Source of the DNA: Halocatena marina
Lineage (GTDB): Archaea > Halobacteriota > Halobacteria > Halobacteriales > Haloarculaceae
Direction: 5' to 3'
NCBI RefSeq assembly: GCF_025913575.1
Contig: NZ_CP109785.1
Location: 2,542,001 to 2,606,000, forward strand
DNA: 64,000 bases
Below are positions 10,314 to 17,913 of the stretch, in pieces (positions within the stretch are counted from its first letter, which is position 1; every line of letters begins with the position of its first letter). Both the position numbers and the translations under genes were made by a program. The notes beneath the pieces were generated by a model. The model searched no databases and had not been told where the DNA came from. It worked only from the letters and a program-made list of their open reading frames with translations.

Positions 10314-11105
10314 TCAATCGTGTGATCGAACAGCGACTCGCAGTCCATCACGCGCGAACTGAACCTCACCTTCGTAGTGTTTGCCGATCGAGTCGAGCAT
10401 CGCTTCGTGTCGGTCGTCGGTGTGCGGGTAGAGATGCGTGAGGAACACGCGGTCGATATCCTGTCCGTCCAGCGTTTCTCCGAGTTGCGACGGTGTCGGA
10501 TGGTTCGATACGTCGATCTCGTCGGGAAACGAGCAGTCGTGTGCGAGCAGAGTAGATCCATCGGCGAACGCTGCCAGATCGTCGAATGCCTCCGAATCTC
10601 CGCTGAACGTGAAGACGTTACCATTCTCCTCGAACCGATACGCGAGACAGTACATGGAGTGTCGCGTCTTCATCGCCCGCACGTCGTATCCACAGAGCGA
10701 GAACGATCCCGGCTCGATCACGCGGACAGTGAGATCGACCGCATCCTGCATGTACTCGTGAACAGAGAGGAGACCATCAACGAGATCGTCAGTTCCGGGC
10801 GGGCCGACAATCTCGAGGTCCTCCTCACCTGCGAGCCAGCGCGCCTTGATGAGCGGAAAGAGATCCGAGACATGATCGAGGTGGTGGTGAGTGAGGAGGA
10901 CGGTCGAGATGCCCTCGTAGCCGACATCGGTCCGAGAGAGAGCGTGGAGCACACCGCTCCCACAGTCAACGAGGAGCGGCTCTGAACGCTCAGAACCAGT
11001 AGACGTGGTATGCTCGCTCGTGGCGTCGGGTTCGAGCAACAGACCGGTCTGGAATCGCTCGCCAGTCGGGAGCGCACTCCCCGTTCCGAGGAACGTAACG
11101 TACAT
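10314..11105 (-). CDS. Metallo-beta-lactamase fold hydrolase, RNase Z-like
   Basis: 263 residues, starting MYVTFLGTGSALPTG as in RNase Z and related proteins. Metal ligands are visible: HHHLDH (73-78), a later RHSMYC histidine, FSGDSE (Asp) and THLYPH near the C-terminus. RNase Z matures tRNA 3' ends, but this protein is short and lacks a clear exosite, so a small-molecule phosphodiesterase or other hydrolase is equally possible. The stop codon lies inside the right end of the tnpB element, so the original C-terminus may have been slightly different. A 63-bp gap separates it from the divergent Lhr gene. Confidence 0.75.
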   Translation of the reverse strand: MYVTFLGTGSALPTGERFQTGLLLEPDATSEHTTSTGSERSEPLLVDCGSGVLHALSRTDVGYEGISTVLLTHHHLDHVSDLFPLIKARWLAGEEDLEIVGPPGTDDLVDGLLSVHEYMQDAVDLTVRVIEPGSFSLCGYDVRAMKTRHSMYCLAYRFEENGNVFTFSGDSEAFDDLAAFADGSTLLAHDCSFPDEIDVSNHPTPSQLGETLDGQDIDRVFLTHLYPHTDDRHEAMLDSIGKHYEGEVQFARDGLRVAVRSHD

Positions 11106-11168
11106 ACGGTTTCAGTTTCAGTGCGAGGCGAATCAACTTACCGCCAGGATTCAAAGCACGGGTAGTCG

Positions 11169-13946
11169 ATGGGGAGACGAGTGTTCGCCGACGAGGATTT
11201 CTCGTACGAATTCGAGTTCGAGTTCGAATTTGAATTTGAATCCGGTTCCGAGTCTGCGTCTGAGTCCGAGTTTGATCCGTCAGCCGTCGAGATCGATGAT
11301 TGGGCGGCCTTTGATCTGCTGGAGCCCGCTGTTCAAGAGTGGTGGGTCGAGCAGTTTGGCGAATACATTCCCGACAACGGTGGATTTTTCACGCCACCAC
11401 AGAAGGAAGCCATTCCGCTCATCCACGATCGAACGAATGCGCTCATCTGCGCCCCGACGGGGAGTGGAAAGACACTCGCCAGTCACACCGCCATTGTCAA
11501 CGAGTTATACCGCCGCGAGCGCGAATCGGGGCTCGAAAACAGCGTTTATTGTCTGTACGTCTCACCGCTGCGCTCGCTCGCAAACGACATCCATCGGAAC
11601 CTCGAAGTACCGCTCGACGGGATTGCCGCACGGAGCGACCACGACATCGAGATTCGTCACGCGATTCGCCACGGCGATACCGACGATGCAGAACGCCAGC
11701 GGATGCTCAAAGAAACGCCGCACATCCTCAACACCACACCCGAGACGCTCGCCATCCTGCTCAACGCGCCGAAGTTCAGAGAGAAGCTCACAACGGTCGA
11801 ATACATCATCGTCGATGAGATCCACAGTCTTGCTCGCAACAAACGCGGAACCCATCTTGCGGTGAGTCTCGAACGGTTAGAAGAGCTGTGTGAGACCCAA
11901 CCGACGCGCATCGGGTGTTCTGCGACCATCGAACCGCTCTCGACGATGGGCGAATTTCTCGTCGGACGTGAGGACGGCACCCCAAGAGAGTACGAAATCG
12001 TCGATGCACGGTTCGTCCGCGAGTTCGATCTCGAACTCACGTGTCCGACAGCGGATCTCACTGCTACCTCACCGGACGTACTCACGGATCGCTTCTACGA
12101 TCAGTTGCACGATCTCATTCAATCGCATACGAACACTCTCGTGTTCACCAACACTCGATCCGGGGCAGAACGGGTGTTGTACAATCTGCAAGAGCGGTAC
12201 GGCTACACCGACGAAAATGCCGGCTGCCACCACGGATCGCTTGGTGCAGAAAAGCGCCGGAAGATCGAGGAGAAGCTAAAGGACGGAGCGCTCGATGTAG
12301 TCACGACATCGACGAGTCTCGAGTTGGGAATTGATATGCCCGACATCGATCTCGTGGTACAGGTCGGTTCGCCAAAGTCAGTCGCTGCACTCCTCCAGCG
12401 AGTCGGGCGTGCCGGACACCGCCTCGGACAGACCGTTACTGGACGGGTCATCGCGCTCGATCGAGATGAGATGATCGAATGCGCAGTGATGCTCAGGAAG
12501 GCGAAAGGCGGATTCGTCGATCGGGTGTTCATCCCAGAGAATCCACAGGACGTCGCCACACAACACGTCTACGGCATGGCGATCAACGAGATTCGCCCCG
12601 AAGCGGAGGTCCGCGCTGTCCTCCAGCGCGCGTACCCATACCGTAACTACAGCGACGAACTGTGGGAGTCACTCGTTCGCTACCTCACCAGTGGATACGA
12701 CGGGTTGGAGGACAGAAATGTCTACCCGAAGATCTGGCGCGACACGAATGATCCACCCGACGGTGAATACCATTACGAGGAGTATCCTGTTGGAGAGACA
12801 CTCATCGGCAAACGCGGACGGCTCGCACGCGTCATCTACATGACGAACATCGGGACGATCCCCGACTCGTTCACCTGCAATGTAGTCAGTAGAGACGGTG
12901 ATGAGTGGGTCGGACAGCTCGACGAGGAGTATCTCGACACACTCGATGCGGGTGATGTATTCGTCCTTGGTGGCTCCCACTACGCGTATCGGTATCGTCG
13001 CGGATCGAAGGTATACGTCGATCCAACTGGAAAGCGGCCGACGGTTCCGTCGTGGTACTCCGAACGCCTCCCGCTTTCCTACGATCTCGGGGGTGAAGTT
13101 CTCGCGTTCCAGCACGAGCTTCTCGAAACGATGGAACAGGGAGGACCGCCGGCCGTGCGCAGATGGCTCCGCAAACGGGAGTTCCCACTCGATGAGAACA
13201 GCGTTCGAGCGATTACACGGCTGTTCGACCAGCAGTTTCGCTACGCTGGCCCGGACAGTATTAGCACTGAGTCACGACTGTCCATCGAAATCGAATTCGA
13301 CCGCGAGGAGTACCGGCGCTACTACCACATCCACTCGAACTACGGCCGACGGTTCAACGATGGACTGTCGCGGCTGCTTATTCACCGGTGTTCACAGACG
13401 ACCACAGAGGATATCGCCAGCGCTGTCGCTGACAATGGATTCACGCTCTCGATGCCGCTGAATCGGAAGATCGATCTCGTTGGGATCATCGAGCACATTG
13501 AACCGGACGAGGTACGCACTGAGCTCCGAGATGCACTCGATGGAACGGATCTCCTCAAGCGTTATTTCCGCATCAATGCGACGCGTGCACTGATGATCCT
13601 GAAACGATACAAGGGACACGAGAAATCGGCAAACCAACAGCAGGTATCGAGTGAGATGCTCCTCGGCTTTGCCGATCAGCTTCCGGAATTCGCCGTCATG
13701 GAGGAGACGTACCGCGAGATCATAGAGGATAAGCTCGCTGTGGAAGCCATAGAGGACGTGCTCGGACAGATACAGCGCGAGGAACTGATGGTACACAGCC
13801 AGCGGGTCGATTCACCGACGCCGCGAGCGTTCGGGCTCGCAACGCTCATGGCGAGCGACGCGGTGATCGCAGAAGACGAATACGAAACGCTGCGCTCGTT
13901 TCACGAACGAGTACTGCGCGAGATCGAAGACGGAGACTCGATGTAA
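11169..13946 (+). CDS. Lhr-family DEAD/H-box ATP-dependent helicase
   Basis: 925 residues. The superfamily 2 core shows Walker A APTGSGKT (95-102), DEIH (216-219), SAT (251-253) and the C-terminal RecA motif VQRVGRAGHRLGQ-like segment near 400-415. These are followed by the Lhr winged-helix and beta-barrel region (about 480-800). Lhr proteins unwind DNA and DNA:RNA hybrids 3'-5' in repair. The N-terminus has an unusual Glu-Phe dipeptide run (residues 14-24) followed by a Ser/Glu stretch before the conserved part starts near 42, so it may be a disordered extension. An internal start further downstream cannot be excluded. Confidence 0.9.
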   Translation: MGRRVFADEDFSYEFEFEFEFEFESGSESASESEFDPSAVEIDDWAAFDLLEPAVQEWWVEQFGEYIPDNGGFFTPPQKEAIPLIHDRTNALICAPTGSGKTLASHTAIVNELYRRERESGLENSVYCLYVSPLRSLANDIHRNLEVPLDGIAARSDHDIEIRHAIRHGDTDDAERQRMLKETPHILNTTPETLAILLNAPKFREKLTTVEYIIVDEIHSLARNKRGTHLAVSLERLEELCETQPTRIGCSATIEPLSTMGEFLVGREDGTPREYEIVDARFVREFDLELTCPTADLTATSPDVLTDRFYDQLHDLIQSHTNTLVFTNTRSGAERVLYNLQERYGYTDENAGCHHGSLGAEKRRKIEEKLKDGALDVVTTSTSLELGIDMPDIDLVVQVGSPKSVAALLQRVGRAGHRLGQTVTGRVIALDRDEMIECAVMLRKAKGGFVDRVFIPENPQDVATQHVYGMAINEIRPEAEVRAVLQRAYPYRNYSDELWESLVRYLTSGYDGLEDRNVYPKIWRDTNDPPDGEYHYEEYPVGETLIGKRGRLARVIYMTNIGTIPDSFTCNVVSRDGDEWVGQLDEEYLDTLDAGDVFVLGGSHYAYRYRRGSKVYVDPTGKRPTVPSWYSERLPLSYDLGGEVLAFQHELLETMEQGGPPAVRRWLRKREFPLDENSVRAITRLFDQQFRYAGPDSISTESRLSIEIEFDREEYRRYYHIHSNYGRRFNDGLSRLLIHRCSQTTTEDIASAVADNGFTLSMPLNRKIDLVGIIEHIEPDEVRTELRDALDGTDLLKRYFRINATRALMILKRYKGHEKSANQQQVSSEMLLGFADQLPEFAVMEETYREIIEDKLAVEAIEDVLGQIQREELMVHSQRVDSPTPRAFGLATLMASDAVIAEDEYETLRSFHERVLREIEDGDSM
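11208..11237 (+). repeat. Hexanucleotide microsatellite (GARTTY)5 in the Lhr gene
   Basis: Five tandem hexamers, GAATTC, GAGTTC, GAGTTC, GAATTT, GAATTT, then a degenerate GAATCC, each encode Glu-Phe. Unit gain or loss would keep the reading frame. Confidence 0.9.
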
Positions 13947-13972
13947 GAGCCGAATCCGACTGCGGACCCCCG

Positions 13973-13978
13973 TTTATC
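13973..13978 (+). promoter_or_regulatory. TATA-like box of the 48-codon gene
   Basis: TTTATC, 29-34 nt upstream of the ATG at 14007, in the short gap after the Lhr stop. It suggests a leaderless transcript independent of the helicase. Confidence 0.45.
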
Positions 13979-14006
13979 GCTGGCCGAGGGATAGTGATAC
14001 TTCTGT

Positions 14007-14153
14007 ATGACGACGCCACGACTGCTCAAAGCATTCGTCGTTCACGGCGATCTCTCCAGAGAAACTTCGGAGAATCTACTCGGTCAAATCAGCCGAGTCC
14101 GAAGCTGGAACAGCACTGCCTACGTCCAGCAGACCACGCACCTGTTTGATTGA
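14007..14153 (+). CDS. Small protein of 48 residues, unknown
   Basis: An open frame from ATG 14007 to TGA 14151-14153, starting MTTPRLLKAFVVHGDLSRET and ending YVQQTTHLFD. It is preceded by a well-placed TTTATC box. It does not match any family I know. Composition is not obviously membrane-bound; it is a mildly basic, possibly helical peptide. It lies between the end of the Lhr gene and the end of the convergent channel gene. Support rests only on the promoter spacing and an intact frame. Confidence 0.45.
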   Translation: MTTPRLLKAFVVHGDLSRETSENLLGQISRVRSWNSTAYVQQTTHLFD

Positions 14154-14178
14154 CTGCATTGGTGTGTCTCGGTTCATT

Positions 14179-16302
14179 CTATAGCTCAGAGCGTTTGATG
14201 AGCGCATAGAGGACGAGACCTCCGAGAATAACGCTCACGTACACCTCCACGCCTGCAAACAGCCGAGCGAGTGTTCCTTCGGGAGCGATCCCGCCGTACC
14301 CGATCGTGAGGAAGGTGATGTAGCTAAAGTGGATATTATCGTAGAGAATCGCTAAGCCTTCTGGGGTCGTGAGCTGTCGGAGCGATTCAAGCTGACCAGC
14401 GCTCGTCCGGAACAGCTCACCACCAAACGCAAACAGGAGTGCTGGGAAAAAGGGTGCAATCAGGAATACGGCGATAATCCGGACGAGCCGCATCCCGTGG
14501 CCACACGTAATGTCGAGGAAGTAATTCTCTGCTGCGCGGCTCAGATTCTTGAACCGGGTTCGTGCGTCTTCTGTGCTCGTGCGGGCGATATCGAAATGTT
14601 TCTTTCGGGCGTATCGCTGTCGCTTTACGCGGAATTCTCCGGCTGCTTTGATGTACCCAGCACTGGATGCCGCGTTTTTCGCTTTGAGGTACGTCGTCTC
14701 TACGACGTCTGGAGTCATGTCGAGGGCGTACTCGTACTCGATCGCGTTCTCCTCGACCTCGAACGTATGTAGCTTCCAGTCGTTCCGGCTGAGGGATCGC
14801 GTGTGCGCTGTAAAGTCGAACTGGTTGCCATCGAATTCGTCGAACTCCGTGTTACAGAATCGGAAGTAATCGAGCAGGTCTGGGTGTTGGGCCTGATCGA
14901 CAACTTCGAGCGTAAGATCGCCGAGACTTGCCAGTGTGAGATCGTATCCAACCCAGTTGGCCGCCGGTTGGGTGATCGTCCCCCCTTTGATGACCGCGCG
15001 AGTGAAATCGACGTGCGTGTCGGTGTCGATCGATTCAGCCAAGAAATCGATGCTGTCGGCGAACTCCGCACCAGAGAAGTCGATGACGCCGCCGAACTGC
15101 GTGTGGCTGAAGTTTGCCGAGGTAAACTTCGCGTTGTCGAAATCCGCAGCAGCAGCGAACAGGGCACGCTCGAAGGAGACGTTCGCTTTGAGGTAGTTCG
15201 TCTCGCCGGTGAACTCAGCTCCTCGAAAAACAGTCGATCGCTCAAAGCGCGCTTCGGTGAAGTCAGTGTCTCCGTGAAACCGTGCTTCATCGAAGTTCGC
15301 CTCGCGTTCGAGTGTGACACGCGTAAAATCGGCGTCCCCGTCGAACCATGCCCGCTCAAACATCGCATGGCCACCGAAAGTAGCGCCATCGAAGTTGACG
15401 TACCGAAACCACGCGTCTCGGAAATTCACGTCACCATCGAATCGGACACCGGCGAATCGAGCGTCGTCTTTGAGCGTGCGCGCCCCACCCTCGAACTCGG
15501 TCCCCCGGAAGACGGCATCGGATCGAAATTCGGCGCTGTCGAACGAAACGTCCTGCTTAAAATCAATTTCATCGAAATCCGCTTCTCCGTGGAACGTGGC
15601 CGTCGCAAATTCAACATCACCATCGAAGCGCGCGGCTTCGAACTGCGCGCGTTCGTGAAACGTCGCGTCATCGAACCGCGCAAACTGAAAGTCTGACTGC
15701 CGGAAGTCGGCCTTGGCTGTGAAGACGGCCCGTTCGAAGCTCGCGTGGTCATCGAGATCATTGGACCGTCCGGAAAAGCTGGCGGCACGGAACGATGTCT
15801 CGCCTTCGAACGTCACATCAGTGAATCGTGCCTCGTCACCGAACGCGGCTTCATCGCAGTTCATCCGTCCGCTGATTGTCGTCTCAGTGAAATCCGTTGT
15901 GCGCTCGAATCGAGCTTCGTACGCCGTAACAGCACCCACAAATGTAGACTGAGTGGCTGTCAGATCGTACTCGAAGCGTGCTCGATCGAATGACGCATCA
16001 CTGATTGTACACTCCTCGAAGCGGAGCGGGAACTTGATATCGGCATGAACGGCGCTGATTCCGTCCGTAAACGTGCAGTTTCGAAAAATAACAGGGTGTT
16101 TGCTTTCACTGTCAAGAGTTTGGTAGTCGAGATCGATCCGGGGGAGCGTACAATCGACGAAAACAGTTTTGCCCGCCGAGTCGTGCACGATCACATCCAG
16201 CAGTTCTTCCTGCACGTCTGCAGCAGTAATCCCGTATTCATCGCGTTCCGCGGGCGATAGATCGAGAAGTGAGCTGTCGTCTGTGGTCGCCGATTCGGTC
16301 AT
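14179..16302 (-). CDS. Pentapeptide-repeat protein fused to a two-helix ion-channel pore
   Basis: 707 residues. Residues about 60-450 are dominated by pentapeptide repeats of A(D/N)(L/F)xx type (FDRARFEYD, ADFRQSDFQFARFDDATF and many more), predicted to form a right-handed quadrilateral beta-helix in the cytoplasm. After a helical linker (about 520-600) come a hydrophobic helix (RLVRIIAVFLIAPFFPALLF), a pore loop with the filter-like TIGYGG (about 666-671) and a last helix (VSVILGGLVLYALI). This is an Ion_trans_2/K+ channel pore layout with Gly in place of the usual Asp after GYG. A TTTTAC box at 16331-16336 supports the start. It probably acts in the cell membrane; the ligand for the helix is unknown. 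Confidence 0.85.
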   Translation of the reverse strand: MTESATTDDSSLLDLSPAERDEYGITAADVQEELLDVIVHDSAGKTVFVDCTLPRIDLDYQTLDSESKHPVIFRNCTFTDGISAVHADIKFPLRFEECTISDASFDRARFEYDLTATQSTFVGAVTAYEARFERTTDFTETTISGRMNCDEAAFGDEARFTDVTFEGETSFRAASFSGRSNDLDDHASFERAVFTAKADFRQSDFQFARFDDATFHERAQFEAARFDGDVEFATATFHGEADFDEIDFKQDVSFDSAEFRSDAVFRGTEFEGGARTLKDDARFAGVRFDGDVNFRDAWFRYVNFDGATFGGHAMFERAWFDGDADFTRVTLEREANFDEARFHGDTDFTEARFERSTVFRGAEFTGETNYLKANVSFERALFAAAADFDNAKFTSANFSHTQFGGVIDFSGAEFADSIDFLAESIDTDTHVDFTRAVIKGGTITQPAANWVGYDLTLASLGDLTLEVVDQAQHPDLLDYFRFCNTEFDEFDGNQFDFTAHTRSLSRNDWKLHTFEVEENAIEYEYALDMTPDVVETTYLKAKNAASSAGYIKAAGEFRVKRQRYARKKHFDIARTSTEDARTRFKNLSRAAENYFLDITCGHGMRLVRIIAVFLIAPFFPALLFAFGGELFRTSAGQLESLRQLTTPEGLAILYDNIHFSYITFLTIGYGGIAPEGTLARLFAGVEVYVSVILGGLVLYALIKRSEL

Positions 16303-16372
16303 AAACTATCACAGAAAAACAAATCAATAGTAAAAACATTTTGAAAGCAATCGGGGCCATTCGGTCAGTGCA

Positions 16373-17341
16373 TCATCCGAGCACGTTCTTGCGTTCTTGT
16401 TCGGTGAGTGTATTCTGAACCGCGTTCATCGAGCAGTGTTCGCACTCCATCGCCGGATTCATGCTCTTGCCGTAGACCTTGATCGGATAGCCAAAGAAAA
16501 ACCACGCATCCACATGGTGGCGCTCGACGATCGCATCGGCCGCCGCTCCGCAGTTTGGACACCACTCCTCGTCGCTCGCTGGCATTTGATAGGTTGTTTT
16601 GTGCCGTCCGAATCCAGCGTCGTCGTACGCCGCTTGCTTTGTGGTTTCGATGAGGTCCTCGACTGGGTACGGCTCATCGATCACCTTGTTGTCGAATCCA
16701 GTCTCAGTACGATTTTCAACAGAGAGGCGCGAACCAATTCGGATGGTGTTCTCGTATCCGAGAATGCACACGTTTACGGCGGCGGCTCGTCCTTCGATTG
16801 TTATCTCGTGGCCGTAGCCGACGACGTAGATGTCGATATCGTTCGTCGTTCGATCGACCTCAACTGTGTGGCGTGCGCCGGTGACGTAGACGCCCGTGTC
16901 GGGATCGCTGACCGTCGCGGACTGACGCCACCCGGTCGGGGACGCATCGTAGACGCTCGGATCTGAGGGGACATCGACATCCGTCTCCGAATAGATGTTC
17001 TCTGCGCCGCCAATGCCGAGCGCACCAGACACGGCGTGGACAGGAATGAACACATCTTCGCCATCTGTGAGACGGAGATCGCCCGCAATGCCATCGTCCT
17101 GTACGTATCCGTCCTCCAGCTCACCGCGGACTGTCGTTTCGACATCGGTCACTGCAACCTCGTTTTCATTCGAAGAATGCGTAAATACATTCTCCGCGTT
17201 GTTCACAGCGAGGTCGCCGCTGACTCCGTGCATCTGGATGAACACGTCGTCCGGATCTGTCATCTCGATCGGTGGTTCGAGAGAGCCGGTAAAAGTGACA
17301 TCGCCGCTGTATGTTGTCGATTGTGGTGAAGAATCACTCAT
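16373..17341 (-). CDS. Beta-rich repeat protein with C-terminal zinc knuckle, unknown function
   Basis: 322 residues. Two near copies of a segment occur: DDVFIQMHGVSGDLAVNNAE (31-50) and EDVFIPVHAVSGALGIGGAE (95-114). A further stretch (150-210: GVYVTGARHTVEV..., DIYVVGYGHEITIEG, VCILGYENTIRIG) looks like DUF3060-type beta-solenoid turns. The C-terminus has CPNC (261-264) and CEHC (300-303), a likely split zinc-binding pair around a hydrophobic WFFFGYPIKVYG patch. There is no signal peptide. The gene lies between the channel fusion and the DUF2617/SpeE-like pair on the same strand. I cannot assign a reaction. Confidence 0.7.
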   Translation of the reverse strand: MSDSSPQSTTYSGDVTFTGSLEPPIEMTDPDDVFIQMHGVSGDLAVNNAENVFTHSSNENEVAVTDVETTVRGELEDGYVQDDGIAGDLRLTDGEDVFIPVHAVSGALGIGGAENIYSETDVDVPSDPSVYDASPTGWRQSATVSDPDTGVYVTGARHTVEVDRTTNDIDIYVVGYGHEITIEGRAAAVNVCILGYENTIRIGSRLSVENRTETGFDNKVIDEPYPVEDLIETTKQAAYDDAGFGRHKTTYQMPASDEEWCPNCGAAADAIVERHHVDAWFFFGYPIKVYGKSMNPAMECEHCSMNAVQNTLTEQERKNVLG

Positions 17342-17394
17342 TGATTGTCTATTGGGTTTAATCGGTTTATCAGTTAGTTTTTTATCTGTTATTT

Positions 17395-17913
17395 CTACTG
17401 GTGAGTTACATCAATCGAAGGACATTCACGATCTGGATTATCAGCTGGTTCGGTCTGGAGTCGTGTCTGAGTATACAGCGTGAGATCACACTCGGGATAG
17501 GTGTGATACGTTTCGTAGGCATCCTCCTCGACGATGATCGTCGTCCACGCGTCGGGACCGAATCGGTAGGAAACGTCTGCGTTTTGTTTGTGCTCATCTG
17601 GAAATGAGTCGAGCGGATGCGTCTCGATGGTGGTCGAGACCGAGCAGTGTTCGGTCTCGGCAGAGAACGATTGTGCTAACGCTTCGGTCAGGGGGAGACA
17701 GTGCATCGTCTCAGCAGGGAGGGGCTTGCACGAACAGAGCTCGTGAACGCCGAGCGCTCGAATACTGATGCAGTGTGATTCACCGATAACAGTCAGGGTG
17801 GCCGGCCGACCGAGAATTTCGGTCGACGCTACTCGTTTTACCTCGAAATGATCGAGGTTCGGAGGGGTCGGTGTGTAGACGAAATACAGTGCTGTCGGTG
17901 TCGGTGTCGTCAT
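17395..17913 (-). CDS. DUF2617 family protein
   Basis: 172 residues from the ATG at 17911-17913 (MTTPTPTALYFVYTPTPPN). It matches the haloarchaeal DUF2617 pattern, including a central ATLTVIGESHCISI segment and a histidine/cysteine-containing C-terminus (YHTYPECDLTLYTQTRL). Its ATG overlaps the TGA of the upstream spermidine-synthase-like gene in an ATGA, so the two are probably co-translated. DUF2617 genes are known to travel with membrane-bound polyamine-synthase-like genes. The activity is unknown. Confidence 0.75.
   Translation of the reverse strand: MTTPTPTALYFVYTPTPPNLDHFEVKRVASTEILGRPATLTVIGESHCISIRALGVHELCSCKPLPAETMHCLPLTEALAQSFSAETEHCSVSTTIETHPLDSFPDEHKQNADVSYRFGPDAWTTIIVEEDAYETYHTYPECDLTLYTQTRLQTEPADNPDRECPSIDVTHQ

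Noticed and set aside
14803..15696. Open plus-strand frame of 297 codons
   Set aside because: Antisense of the repetitive pentapeptide gene, which explains its length and repetitive look.
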